From JAGWBG01 sp034421095 (GTDB taxonomy: Bacteria; Chloroflexota; Dehalococcoidia; Lucifugimonadales; JAGWBF01), in assembly GCA_034421095.1 (NCBI GenBank), contig DAOUKR010000010.1, forward strand, positions 1 to 60,506: a stretch of DNA of 60,506 nt. The letters run 5' to 3'. The first letter of the stretch is position 1, and each line of letters starts with the position of its first letter. Below are positions 7,442 through 16,016 of the stretch, piece after piece. A program made the position numbers and the translations under genes. The notes under the pieces are model-generated. The model saw only the letters and a program-made list of their open reading frames with translations. It made no database searches and was not told where the DNA came from.

Positions 7442-9013
7442 CTACTCCAGAAAATCTCGGAGCTTCCTTGAGCGGGTGGGATGCCTCAATTTCCTCAGCG
7501 CCTTGGCCTCAATCTGACGTATCCGCTCCCGCGTCACCCCGAATTCCCTTCCCACCTCCTCCAGTGTGCGGCTGCGTCCATCCTCCAATCCAAAGCGAAG
7601 CTGGAGTACGCGGCTCTCCCTATCGGTGAGGGTATCCAGCACATCCTGTATCTGCTCCTTCAACAATTGGAAGGAGGCGGCGTCGGATGGAGCCGGAGCG
7701 CTCCTGTCCTCTATGAAATCACCAAGGTGGCTGTCCTCCTCTTCCCCGATGGGTGTTTCCAGAGAGACAGGCTCCTGGGAAATCTTGAGGATTTCCTCCA
7801 CTCTATCCGGGTTCACCTCCATAGCCAGGCCGATTTCCTCAGCAGTAGGCTCTCTACCGTACTCTTGGAGCAACCGCCGGTGTTGACGCATCAGCTTGTT
7901 TATGGTCTCAACCATGTGCACGGGTATGCGAATGGTACGGGCCTGGTCGGCGATAGCCCGGGTGATGGCCTGCCGTATCCACCAGGTGGCGTAGGTGCTG
8001 AACTTGTAGCCCTTCCGGTAGTCGAACTTCTCTACGGCCCTGATAAGGCCGATATTTCCTTCCTGTATCAGGTCCAGGAGCGCCATGCCTCTGCCTATGT
8101 ACTTTTTGGCAACGCTGACGACCAGGCGCAGGTTGGCTTCCGTCAGATGTGATTGGGCACGCAGCCCCTCCTCATCTATACGCTTGAAGTATGCCATGAA
8201 CAAATTATCCATGGACTGAAGGCTGAAGAATCGATCGGCGGTGTTTACCGTCCGTGCCAATTGCTCCAGGGTGCAGTCTTCAAGTGCGTCTATCACGTCA
8301 GTGGGAAGAATCCAGCTATTCAGGGATAGCTGAATGACCTGTTGCTCCGCCTCCCCGTGTTCCACGTCCAGACTTTCGGCTATGCTTGCGATCATCTCCT
8401 GGTCGAGCTCGGCGTCTATCGCAGCCCTGAGCTTGGGATGGTCCGCAATCTGGGAGAGGGTCAGATACCGGGGCAAACCCAGGTTCTCACCCAGAGACCC
8501 CACAAGGGAAGACGACTGGCCCAGGCGTTGCAGAAGGGCGTAGCAGCACTCCCATGCCTTGGGGGTTCTGTATTCGGCGTCTTCCAGCTCTTTCTTCAGT
8601 CTCTCCAGGTGGCGGCCACCCTCCATTTTGCGGGCCAGCACTCGCTCATCTCTGGAGGTCAAGAGGGGCACCCGCCCGATTTCCCGCAGGTACATCCTGA
8701 CCGGGTCATCCAGGACTTCAGTGCCGTCAACTTCGGGTTCCCAGTCCAACTCCTCGCTGTCGGGTGGCGCTGTCTTCTCCGTCGCGGCTTCAGTCCCCGG
8801 CAACCCCGGAGCGGGTTCCTCCCATCCTTCCGCCGCCGGTTCCGCGGCTATAGGGGTGGTCTGCTCGTCTGAGAGAACGTCGTTAGCTCTTTTTGTATCC
8901 ACTGCCCCAACTACTGCCAGAAGACCCTCCTGTGCTATTTCGTCTCCACTGCCATTAGGGTTCTCCAGGAATTCACCGACATCACCGGACCGTCCACGTC
9001 TTCGATTTGCCAT
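7442..9013 (-). CDS. rpoD: RNA polymerase primary sigma factor
   Basis: 523 residues. Residues 1-100 are an acidic, poorly conserved leader. Region 1.2 starts at DPVRMYLREIG. Regions 2.1-2.4 are intact: LVVSVAKKYIGRGMALLDLI, EGNIGLIRAVEKFDY, and FSTYATWWIRQAITRAIAD. Region 3 begins RTIRIPVHMVETI. Region 4 has RESRVLQLRFGLEDG and the helix-turn-helix VTRERIRQIEAKALRKLRHP. This is the group 1 sigma-70 layout. The consensus-like promoters found in this window fit its presence. It lies 46 bases downstream of dnaG on the same strand, matching the widespread dnaG-rpoD pairing. Confidence 0.97.
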   Translation of the reverse strand: MANRRRGRSGDVGEFLENPNGSGDEIAQEGLLAVVGAVDTKRANDVLSDEQTTPIAAEPAAEGWEEPAPGLPGTEAATEKTAPPDSEELDWEPEVDGTEVLDDPVRMYLREIGRVPLLTSRDERVLARKMEGGRHLERLKKELEDAEYRTPKAWECCYALLQRLGQSSSLVGSLGENLGLPRYLTLSQIADHPKLRAAIDAELDQEMIASIAESLDVEHGEAEQQVIQLSLNSWILPTDVIDALEDCTLEQLARTVNTADRFFSLQSMDNLFMAYFKRIDEEGLRAQSHLTEANLRLVVSVAKKYIGRGMALLDLIQEGNIGLIRAVEKFDYRKGYKFSTYATWWIRQAITRAIADQARTIRIPVHMVETINKLMRQHRRLLQEYGREPTAEEIGLAMEVNPDRVEEILKISQEPVSLETPIGEEEDSHLGDFIEDRSAPAPSDAASFQLLKEQIQDVLDTLTDRESRVLQLRFGLEDGRSRTLEEVGREFGVTRERIRQIEAKALRKLRHPTRSRKLRDFLE

Positions 9014-9059
9014 TTTTCACCTTCTATCCTAAACGCGAGTCAGGGGGCAACCTCGCCCT

Positions 9060-10994
9060 CTATCTTCCAAAGACTTGTTTCAACCGCTCGTTGAGTTGTA
9101 GTATCTCCTGCTCTTGCTCCTCGACTTCTTCCACAGTGGCCTCGGCAAGCCTCAACCCCTCTTCCCTTTTCAGATCCCGAAGATAGCGTTCCTCCAAGCG
9201 GCGGACGCAGTCTTTGAAAGCTGCCTCTCTCTGTTTACGGTCTGCGGGAGGCAGGAATTTAGCCAGCAGATGCTCCAGATGCTCCTTTAGCTCCTCGTCC
9301 AACGAGTCACTTAATGTGTCTAGTGTGGAACATTTTATCCAATTTGTAAATACCTCTCGGTTCTCTACTCGCTGGAAATATTCCAGACGGAGGGCATAGG
9401 CGTCCATGGCTTCTCCACCGGAGTCGTCGAACTCCCCCTCACCGTTGCTGAACTCACCTGGCCTGCCGGAATGTAAAATCTCAGGGTCCCGGAGGATAAG
9501 GGCCATGCAATACTCCTCCAGTGGGTCGTGGTCCATCCTGGCGAAGGGTGTTGCGGTGGCATCTTCTTCCTGCCCATCATCGCGACCCGGCTGGCTTCTC
9601 GTGGTGCGGCCCGAGCCGGTTGATCTGTCCCTGTTGGAGGCTCTCCCCTGGCCGGGCCTTCCAAGGCTGGCTCTGAGGGTTGCGTCGCTTACCCCAAGAA
9701 GGGCGGCGAGCCTCTGAAAGTAATGGTCCTGCTCAAAGGGGTCGGAGGTTGCCGCTATGAACAACTTGAACTTGTCGGCAACCCTGGACTTGCCCTGGGG
9801 TGTGCTCAGGTCCTCGCGGGACGAATGGACGGCGAATAGGTAGTCCATGAAGGGCACCGCATTCGCCACCAGCCGGGACCACTCATCCGGGCTTTCGAGA
9901 ATTATTTCATCGGGGTCCTTTCCATCGGGCAATAGCGCCACCTTGAAGGAGGGCGAGTCCGGGCGCTCGTAGAAATTTGTGCGCCCCACGCGTCCCTTGA
10001 ACACCGTTTGCAGCGCGTTCAGGGACGACTCGGACTCAAGGCCGCCCGAGGTGGCCTTGCTGCCGGCGTCGTCCGGGTCGAGAGCCAGAATAACGTCTCC
10101 GGGTTCCGACGAGCCGGGCCTGCGGACCAGCCCGCGCACCAGTGACGCCTGCTGCTGGGTGAGGGATGTGCCCATAGAGGCAACGACGTTGGCGAAGCCG
10201 CCCTGGTGGGCTGCTATGGCGTCCATGTAGCCCTCTACTATGACGATACCCTTCTCCCGCACGGCGTCCTTGGCCAGGTGCATGGCATAGAGTATGCGGC
10301 CCTTATCGAACACGGGGCTCTTGGGGGAGTTGAGGTACTTGGGGCCCGAGTCCTCCAGTGACCTGCCTCCGAAACCCGCCAGCCTGCCTTCCGAGTCCCG
10401 GATGGGAAACATGAGGCGACGCCGGAACAGGTCCCGGTAGCTGCCATCCCCGCTCTGGGTAACCACGCCTGCCAGGGCCATCTGCTCCTGGCTGTAACCT
10501 TTAGATGCCAGATGCCGCCTGAGAGATTCACCGTCCGGGGGGCTGAGGCCAAGCTGAAACCTTTCGATGGTTTCCTGTTCCAGGCCTCGTTCCCGCAAAT
10601 AGGCCCTGGCGCCGGCCCCTCTTTCGCCCGACGCCAGGAGGCGGCTGAAGAACTCCTGGCAGGCCTCATTCAGGGCGTAGATAGAATCGTTCTCGCCTTT
10701 CCGTTCCCTTTTCTCAGGAAGAGCCACGCCGGCCTGCTGTGCCAGTACCTTCAGGGCCTCGCCGAACTCCAGGTTCTCCACGCGCATCACGAAGGAGAAC
10801 AGGTCGCCGCCGGTGGCGCAGGCGCCGAAGCAGCGCCAACTCTGCCGTTCGGGGAAGACGTGGAACGATGGTGTTCGCTCGGTGTGGAAGGGGCAGTTGG
10901 CCTTGTAGCTCCTGCCCGAGCGCTGCAGATTGGTGTACCTGGATACCACGTCCAGGATGTCCAATCGGCCCTTTATGTCATCTATTACGGTCAT
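9060..10994 (-). CDS. dnaG: DNA primase
   Basis: 644 residues. The N-terminal CHC2 zinc finger uses C34, H37, C55 and C59, with CFGAC in place of the more usual CFxCG spacing. The catalytic core includes GFGGR and the Toprim motifs VIVEGYMDAI and LALDPDDAG. The C-terminal DnaB-interacting region is helical and acidic and ends with LNERLKQVFG. It synthesises RNA primers at the replication fork. It is followed by rpoD on the same strand. Confidence 0.96.
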   Translation of the reverse strand: MTVIDDIKGRLDILDVVSRYTNLQRSGRSYKANCPFHTERTPSFHVFPERQSWRCFGACATGGDLFSFVMRVENLEFGEALKVLAQQAGVALPEKRERKGENDSIYALNEACQEFFSRLLASGERGAGARAYLRERGLEQETIERFQLGLSPPDGESLRRHLASKGYSQEQMALAGVVTQSGDGSYRDLFRRRLMFPIRDSEGRLAGFGGRSLEDSGPKYLNSPKSPVFDKGRILYAMHLAKDAVREKGIVIVEGYMDAIAAHQGGFANVVASMGTSLTQQQASLVRGLVRRPGSSEPGDVILALDPDDAGSKATSGGLESESSLNALQTVFKGRVGRTNFYERPDSPSFKVALLPDGKDPDEIILESPDEWSRLVANAVPFMDYLFAVHSSREDLSTPQGKSRVADKFKLFIAATSDPFEQDHYFQRLAALLGVSDATLRASLGRPGQGRASNRDRSTGSGRTTRSQPGRDDGQEEDATATPFARMDHDPLEEYCMALILRDPEILHSGRPGEFSNGEGEFDDSGGEAMDAYALRLEYFQRVENREVFTNWIKCSTLDTLSDSLDEELKEHLEHLLAKFLPPADRKQREAAFKDCVRRLEERYLRDLKREEGLRLAEATVEEVEEQEQEILQLNERLKQVFGR

Positions 10995-11063
10995 GAGGCC
11001 TCGGGTTGGGGGTGTCCTCTACATTCTAGCACCGTTGGCGAAGAGTTTCTAATCCGGGGTGAG

Positions 11064-12350
11064 TTAGATTTCCTCGTCGGAGCTGCCGAGGGTCCGGACG
11101 CGTCTGCTAGTCAGGGCTATCCCAATGGCAAAGGCGACTACCAATGCCCCCCCGATAATCACGGCAATGGGGGCGCTCGTGTAATGGGCAACCTGGCTGG
11201 CCTGGAGGCCCCCCAGTGGTATCAGGCTCCACGTAATCGAGTAGAACCCCATTACCCTTCCGCGGATTTGGTCGGGTACCCGGGACTGTAGGGTGGTTAT
11301 CACCATCATCAGATATATTGACCCACCCATATCTCCCAGGAATAACGCCACCATCGAGAGTTCGTATTGCCCGGCATTTGCTAGGATGCCGAAGAGAATG
11401 AGGAATATGCCGAAGAATGTGACGCCTCCAATGAGTATCCACCCCTTATGCCGGACACTGCTGAGATTGGCGGAAATCAGGATTCCCGTCAGAGCGCCAA
11501 GTCCGGCAGCCCCTATCAGCAGCCCCAGCTTCCCCGGCCCTATGTCCAACACTTCTTCAGCGAAGGCCGGCATCAAGAAGACGTAGGACATGCCGAACAT
11601 GGCATTGAAGAAGGTCGTGCCAATGAGGATGGAGAAAATTGGCGTCCCCCTGATAAAGCTGAAGCCTTCCATCATCCCCTTGAACACGTTTCCTCTGGCC
11701 GGCTCTACCGGTGAGGGCCTCAGTGTGTATGAAATAATGCCAAGGACGAGGAAGCCCGCTGCGCTGACGAAAATACCCATGGATATATCCGCCAGCCCTA
11801 CGATTACCCCGGCCAGGGCAGGAGCGAAGATGCGTGTTCCGGTCCACACCGAGGAGTTGAGGGCCACGGCGTTGAACAGGGCCTCTCGCTGGATCAGGCG
11901 GGGGAAGACGCTTTGACGGGCCGGGGTATCCAGGGCTTGCACCGCACCGATGAGGAAGGCTGCAATCAGCACGTGCCACTCGTTTACCACGTTCCTCACC
12001 GTGAGCATGGCAAGGCCGAACACTATAACGGCGGTGGTAGTCTGGGTAAGGCCCATCAATCGTTTGGGGTTCAGCTTATCGGCCAGCACGCCCCCAAAGA
12101 GGTTTAGCAGAATTGCGGGCACCGCGATTGCGGTACTCATGTATCCCAGGTATCTGGTATCCCCCGTGAGCTCATTGCGAATCAGCCATCCAAGACTGAA
12201 CAGGACGAGCATCTGGTAGCCGGTGACCGAGGCCACCATCCCGAACCAGTAGTTGCGAAAGTCAGGGTATTTGAGGGCGCCTGGGACGTGCAGCCTGCTC
12301 TTCAGTGGACCGGATGCCGCCGAAAGTCGGGGTAGTGCCGTCTTTAACAT
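11064..12350 (-). CDS. MFS transporter, enterobactin-exporter-like (MFS_3)
   Basis: 428 residues with about 12 hydrophobic helices. The N-terminal signature ALKYPDFRNYWFGMVAS and the loop ADKLNPKRLMG (position of the MFS motif A) are typical of the MFS_3/EntS group of proton-driven exporters. LDTPARQSVFPRLI after helix 4 is also characteristic. The substrate cannot be told. It starts 7 bases after the small protein gene at 12358 and so belongs to the cmk-plsC transcript. It is distinct from the related exporter at 19261. Confidence 0.85.
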   Translation of the reverse strand: MLKTALPRLSAASGPLKSRLHVPGALKYPDFRNYWFGMVASVTGYQMLVLFSLGWLIRNELTGDTRYLGYMSTAIAVPAILLNLFGGVLADKLNPKRLMGLTQTTTAVIVFGLAMLTVRNVVNEWHVLIAAFLIGAVQALDTPARQSVFPRLIQREALFNAVALNSSVWTGTRIFAPALAGVIVGLADISMGIFVSAAGFLVLGIISYTLRPSPVEPARGNVFKGMMEGFSFIRGTPIFSILIGTTFFNAMFGMSYVFLMPAFAEEVLDIGPGKLGLLIGAAGLGALTGILISANLSSVRHKGWILIGGVTFFGIFLILFGILANAGQYELSMVALFLGDMGGSIYLMMVITTLQSRVPDQIRGRVMGFYSITWSLIPLGGLQASQVAHYTSAPIAVIIGGALVVAFAIGIALTSRRVRTLGSSDEEI

Positions 12351-12357
12351 GGGGCGG

Positions 12358-12576
12358 CTAGTCTTTCATCGGGATGGTGCCCCAGGTCAGTTCGTTGGCA
12401 TCCGGCACCAGGCTCTTCTCCTTAGCCATGTCGCGGATCTGGAGGAGGGTTGCGTTGACCTCCGGGGTGAGGTACGTCCAGTCTGGCTCTTCGGGTATCC
12501 AGTAGGGGGAATTGATGCGTACCACCACCTTTTCCCTTGCGTTGATGTAGATACCGAACCTGGAACTCTGCTGCAT
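12358..12576 (-). CDS. conserved-looking 72-residue protein, unknown function
   Basis: 72 residues from the ATG at 12576, preceded by AAGGAGA. It is rich in aromatics (FGIYINAREKVVVRIN, YWIPEEPDWTYLTPEV) and has no signal or membrane segment. It lies 16 bases after the plsC stop and 7 bases before the MFS start, so it is inside an operon, which supports it being real. I do not recognise the family. Confidence 0.6.
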   Translation of the reverse strand: MQQSSRFGIYINAREKVVVRINSPYWIPEEPDWTYLTPEVNATLLQIRDMAKEKSLVPDANELTWGTIPMKD

Positions 12577-12592
12577 CACTCTTCTCCTTGGG

Positions 12593-13249
12593 TTATCCTG
12601 CGCTATCCGCTTCTTGCCGTGAGTAATATCCCCTGTACTCCGGGGGCAGCAGGTCTGCAACCCGGTACATTATCATGTCTGTCATGTGCTCGTACATGGC
12701 CCGACTCAATTTACCCTCCATGACGGGCAGGGTAAACGGCTCTCCAATGTTTACTTTGATACGGCATAGCGGGAAGGGCATCCGCCAGTACTCCTGGATA
12801 TTCTCGGTCCCAGTGATACCCACCGGCAGTATGGGGGCCTGGGTCTTGGCGGCTATGTACGCCACTCCCGGCTTGCCTCTAATCATGCCCTGCCCCAGGC
12901 TGCGGGTGCCCTCGGGGAAGATGCCCATGGGTTGGTCACGGCTGAGAATGTCCATGCCCCACCGGAGGGCCTGCAAGTCCAGCCCGCTCCGGGCCATGGG
13001 ATGCACTCCAACGGTGGTGAAGAAACGGGACGCTATGGGGTTGGCGAAGAGGCCCCGTTTGCCCAGGAAGTGGAGTGTCCGGGGGATGCTTGCCACCAGC
13101 GTTGGCGGGTCGGCGTTGCTCAGATGGTTGGACACCACAAGCAGGGGACCTTTGGGCGGCACCGATTCCCTGCCTTCAACCTCCCACTGGGCAAAGGCGG
13201 TGAAGCACAGCTTTGCCAGGTTCGTTCCTAAATTGTAGATTACGGCCAT
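12593..13249 (-). CDS. plsC: 1-acyl-sn-glycerol-3-phosphate acyltransferase
   Basis: 218 residues. The acyltransferase block I is NHLSNADPP (H42 and D47 as the catalytic pair), and block III is FPEGTRS. GKPGVAYIAAKTQAPILPVG matches the block IV region. It makes phosphatidic acid at the membrane. The start overlaps the end of cmk by 10 bases, so translation is probably coupled. cmk-plsC adjacency is common in bacteria. Confidence 0.92.
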   Translation of the reverse strand: MAVIYNLGTNLAKLCFTAFAQWEVEGRESVPPKGPLLVVSNHLSNADPPTLVASIPRTLHFLGKRGLFANPIASRFFTTVGVHPMARSGLDLQALRWGMDILSRDQPMGIFPEGTRSLGQGMIRGKPGVAYIAAKTQAPILPVGITGTENIQEYWRMPFPLCRIKVNIGEPFTLPVMEGKLSRAMYEHMTDMIMYRVADLLPPEYRGYYSRQEADSAG

Positions 13250-13914
13250 GAGTCCCCTTCCAGAAGCTCCAACACCGCCTTCGTGACCTGCTCCAGGTCC
13301 ATGCCTTCGGTCTCCAGCATTACGGCGTTGGGGGCAGGACGGAGGGGCGAGTGGTCCCGGCCCGTGTCCAGTTTGTCCCTGGCCTCCAGGTCATTCAGCA
13401 CCTGCTCGTACTCCACACTGCGACCCTGGTGCATCAGTTCGGCATGACGCCGCCGCGCCCTCTCGGAGACCGAGGCCGACATGTACAGCTTGAGGTCGGC
13501 ATCGGGCAACACCACCGTGCCGATGTCTCTTCCCACCACCACTATTCGGCCCTCTTGGGCGATCTCCCGCTGCTGGGCCACCAAGGCGGATCGCACCTCC
13601 GGCACCATGGATACCAGGGATACCGCCCCCTCAACCTCGGGTTGGCGCAGTTCCTCCGATACTTCTCTCCCGTCTATGAGCACTACGCCGTCAGTGCCTT
13701 CCTTCAGCCGTATGACAGTCTCCCAAGCCAGGCGTCCTAGGGCGTCCTCGTCGGTCACGTCCATGCGGCGGTCCAATGCGAGCCACGTGACGGCCCGGTA
13801 CATGATTCCCGTGTCGAGAAAGCGGTATTGCAACTCCCTGGAGAGCAGCTTGCCAACGGATGTCTTGCCGGAGGCCACAGGCCCGTCTATTGCTATTATA
13901 GACGACCTTGGCAT
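13240..13914 (-). CDS. cmk: cytidylate kinase
   Basis: 224 residues from the ATG at 13914, the usual family length; the longer frame to 14019 adds an unrelated leader. It starts SSIIAIDGPVASGKTSVGK with the P-loop GPVASGKT. It continues with LDTGIMYRAVTW, GREVSEELRQPEV, and GRDIGTVVLPDADLKLYMSA. It phosphorylates CMP/dCMP. It is first in a minus-strand operon with plsC, a 72-residue protein and an MFS exporter, and diverges from the PAP2 gene. Confidence 0.95.
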   Translation of the reverse strand: MPRSSIIAIDGPVASGKTSVGKLLSRELQYRFLDTGIMYRAVTWLALDRRMDVTDEDALGRLAWETVIRLKEGTDGVVLIDGREVSEELRQPEVEGAVSLVSMVPEVRSALVAQQREIAQEGRIVVVGRDIGTVVLPDADLKLYMSASVSERARRRHAELMHQGRSVEYEQVLNDLEARDKLDTGRDHSPLRPAPNAVMLETEGMDLEQVTKAVLELLEGDSWP

Positions 13915-14040
13915 TTCCCTGCTCCGGGTGTGTAGTATGGTATCATAACATCCGCTTTGGGCAGGGCAGCGCCGGACAATGGGAATAGCTCGCCCTGAAT
14001 CATAAGAAGTATATATCAACCCGGGCCGGACTGTACAGGT

Positions 14041-14679
14041 ATGCCGAGTCTTTCAAACGTGACAACAAGGCAGGCAGGGGTCCTCATAGCCCTTTCCGTC
14101 ATGGGCGTTGTCTGCTATCTGGCAGCCGCTTTCGACACCTTCCCCGGCGACATGGACGGCCTCAAGAGGTTTCAGGCGCTCCGAACCTCCTGGCTGGATA
14201 GTGCTGCATTGGCAGCGTCCTTCCCGGCCAATACTCTGGTGGCTGTAACTTCGACTCCTGCGATTTCATTGGCCCTGTGGTTTGGCAAGCGGAGGGCCGA
14301 TGCTGTGGCCGTTCTTCTTGTCCTCATCGCCGACGGAATCAACGCTCTCCTGAAGGTCCTGGTGGACCGGCCAAGACCGGAATTCACCATTTTAATCTCT
14401 CAGCCTCACAACCCCTCCTTTCCCAGCGGGCACTCGGTACACGCCTTTCTGCTCTTTGGGCTGCTCATCATCATAGTGGGGGAGGTGGTAAAGCCTTTCT
14501 GGCTGAGAACGGCCATACAGGGATTGCTGGCGGCCGTGGTACTGGCCTGTGGAGCGTCCAGGGTCTATCTGGGGGTCCACTGGCCCAGCGACGTGCTGGG
14601 AGGCTTTTTGATGGGCGGACTCTCTATGGTTGCCATCCTGTGGGTGCGCAAAACTCTTGTTAATCGGGGCCTCAAGTAA
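14041..14679 (+). CDS. PAP2-superfamily membrane phosphatase
   Basis: 212 residues with about five or six membrane helices. The three phosphatase motifs are present: KVLVDRPRPEF, PSGHSVHA, and SRVYLGVHWPSDVLGG, with the catalytic histidines in the second and third. Family members dephosphorylate lipid phosphates such as phosphatidic acid or undecaprenyl pyrophosphate. It is divergent from cmk-plsC, so a phospholipid role is plausible but not proven. Confidence 0.9.
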   Translation: MPSLSNVTTRQAGVLIALSVMGVVCYLAAAFDTFPGDMDGLKRFQALRTSWLDSAALAASFPANTLVAVTSTPAISLALWFGKRRADAVAVLLVLIADGINALLKVLVDRPRPEFTILISQPHNPSFPSGHSVHAFLLFGLLIIIVGEVVKPFWLRTAIQGLLAAVVLACGASRVYLGVHWPSDVLGGFLMGGLSMVAILWVRKTLVNRGLK

Positions 14680-14762
14680 TTTCACCAGGGAGTATCGCCG
14701 TGCTAGCATGTTAGCTTGAGTAGCACTTGTACTGGGCCGCGCCCGGAATTGCTGGGGTCCCT

Positions 14763-15251
14763 ATGAACTGGTTGGATGTTGTTATAGTGGTGGTAAGTGG
14801 GGTTGCCGCCCTGTTGGGCTGGGTGACAGGCGGGCTGTACGTAGCCGTGACCGGAGTGGGAGTCCTGGTAGGCATTACTCTAGCGAGCCGTCAGCATGAG
14901 AGGATTTCCCCCCTCTTCTCCCGGTTCACGGACAGCCAGAATGGCGCTGAGATTGTCGCTTTTGCCGTCATATTCGGCCTGGTGTTGATTGCCTCAGTCA
15001 TAGCTAGCTTCCTGGCGAGCACGGTCTTGCGCAAGCTGATGCTGGGATGGGCGGACAAGGTGGCGGGAGTGGGCCTGGGGATTCTTCTGGTCTTTGCCGC
15101 AGGTTCGGCAATATTCTCCGCCCTTCAGAGCTATCCCGTATATGATCTGGATGACTACATAGCCGGTTCTGCACTAGCCTCTTTCCTGGCCGACAACTTT
15201 GACGTGGTGTTGAGAGGACTCAAGTTTATTCCTGATGACCTGGGCACCTAA
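14763..15251 (+). CDS. CvpA-family membrane protein
   Basis: 162 residues from the ATG at 14763, whose start MNWLDVVIVVVSGVAALLGW is typical of CvpA. About four membrane helices follow. The family is linked to colicin V production and membrane or envelope homeostasis, without a defined biochemical activity. It lies 83 bases after the PAP2 gene on the same strand. Confidence 0.82.
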   Translation: MNWLDVVIVVVSGVAALLGWVTGGLYVAVTGVGVLVGITLASRQHERISPLFSRFTDSQNGAEIVAFAVIFGLVLIASVIASFLASTVLRKLMLGWADKVAGVGLGILLVFAAGSAIFSALQSYPVYDLDDYIAGSALASFLADNFDVVLRGLKFIPDDLGT

Positions 15252-15338
15252 TACTTAGCCCTTTATCCATCGCCCTTAGCTTGGCTCAGTTAACATTGCG
15301 GGTTCATGTCAATCCGATCGGAAGCGAGCGACCCACCC

Positions 15339-15395
15339 TGTCATTCCGAGGAGCGGAGTCCGCCTTCGGCGGACCAAGGCGAACTCGGAATGACA
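15339..15395. repeat. interspersed inverted repeat, TGTCATTCCGAG type
   Basis: TGTCATTCCGAG (15339-15350) is exactly complementary to 15384-15395. A nested hairpin GTCCGCC-TTC-GGCGGAC occupies 15358-15374. This two-level cruciform is the best preserved of the GTCATTCC-family elements in the window. It sits in the 242-base gap between the cvpA-like and HNH genes. No ORF is contained in it. Confidence 0.75.
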
Positions 15396-15480
15396 ATGCG
15401 CATCAAGCGTGTCGGGGGAGAAGGGACTTTGAAAAGGCCCGATTGCTTCTCCGGCTCTAGTTAAACCTGGGCAGTAGTAT

Positions 15481-15486
15481 TATAAT
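15481..15486 (+). promoter_or_regulatory. -10 box (TATAAT) adjacent to HNH start
   Basis: A perfect TATAAT ends 7 bases before the ATG at 15494. Transcription would start at or next to the start codon, which implies a leaderless mRNA. No good -35 hexamer is seen 17-18 bases upstream, and no Shine-Dalgarno sequence is possible in this arrangement. Confidence 0.5.
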
Positions 15487-15493
15487 TACCTCC

Positions 15494-16006
15494 ATGCTGA
15501 GCTCGTCGGTTCTGGTACTAAATCTGAACTATGAGCCTATCAATGTCTGCAACGTAAGACGGGCAATAGTCCTGCTTGGAAAGGGAAAGGCGGAGCTACT
15601 GGAGAACGGGCGTGGTGAGATACACACCCGCACCATTAGCATGACCATCCCCTCAGTTATCCGCCTGGTGTACCTGGTCAGACGCCCTTTCGCCAAGCGC
15701 AAGCTGTCAAAGAAGGAAATTTTCCTGCGAGACCGCCACACGTGCCAGTATTGCGGACTTCGGACCCACGACCTGACCCTGGACCACGTGGTACCTCGTC
15801 GTCAGGAAGGGGCGCACACCTGGGAGAACGTCGTTAGCGCCTGCATTCCCTGCAACCGTCGGAAGGCGGGGCGCACTCCTGCCGAGGCCGGCATGGTGCT
15901 GATGCGGCGTCCCCAAGCGCCCTATCCCAGCCCCTACTACACTCTCCACAACCGGGTTATCCTGGAGGAGTGGCGCAAGTTCATCCCATGGGTGGAGTTT
16001 GACTAA
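15494..16006 (+). CDS. HNH endonuclease
   Basis: 170 residues. The N-terminal half starts VLVLNLNYEPINVCNVRRAI, which is characteristic of a widespread HNH family. The nuclease centre is CQYCG, LTLDHVVPR and CIPCNRRKAGRTP: two zinc-binding CxxC pairs around the HNH histidines. It is probably a housekeeping or repair nuclease rather than a homing or restriction enzyme, as no mobile element or methyltransferase lies beside it. It ends 10 bases from the convergent delta' gene. Translation may be leaderless. Confidence 0.88.
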   Translation: MLSSSVLVLNLNYEPINVCNVRRAIVLLGKGKAELLENGRGEIHTRTISMTIPSVIRLVYLVRRPFAKRKLSKKEIFLRDRHTCQYCGLRTHDLTLDHVVPRRQEGAHTWENVVSACIPCNRRKAGRTPAEAGMVLMRRPQAPYPSPYYTLHNRVILEEWRKFIPWVEFD

Positions 16007-16016
16007 GTAGATTGCC

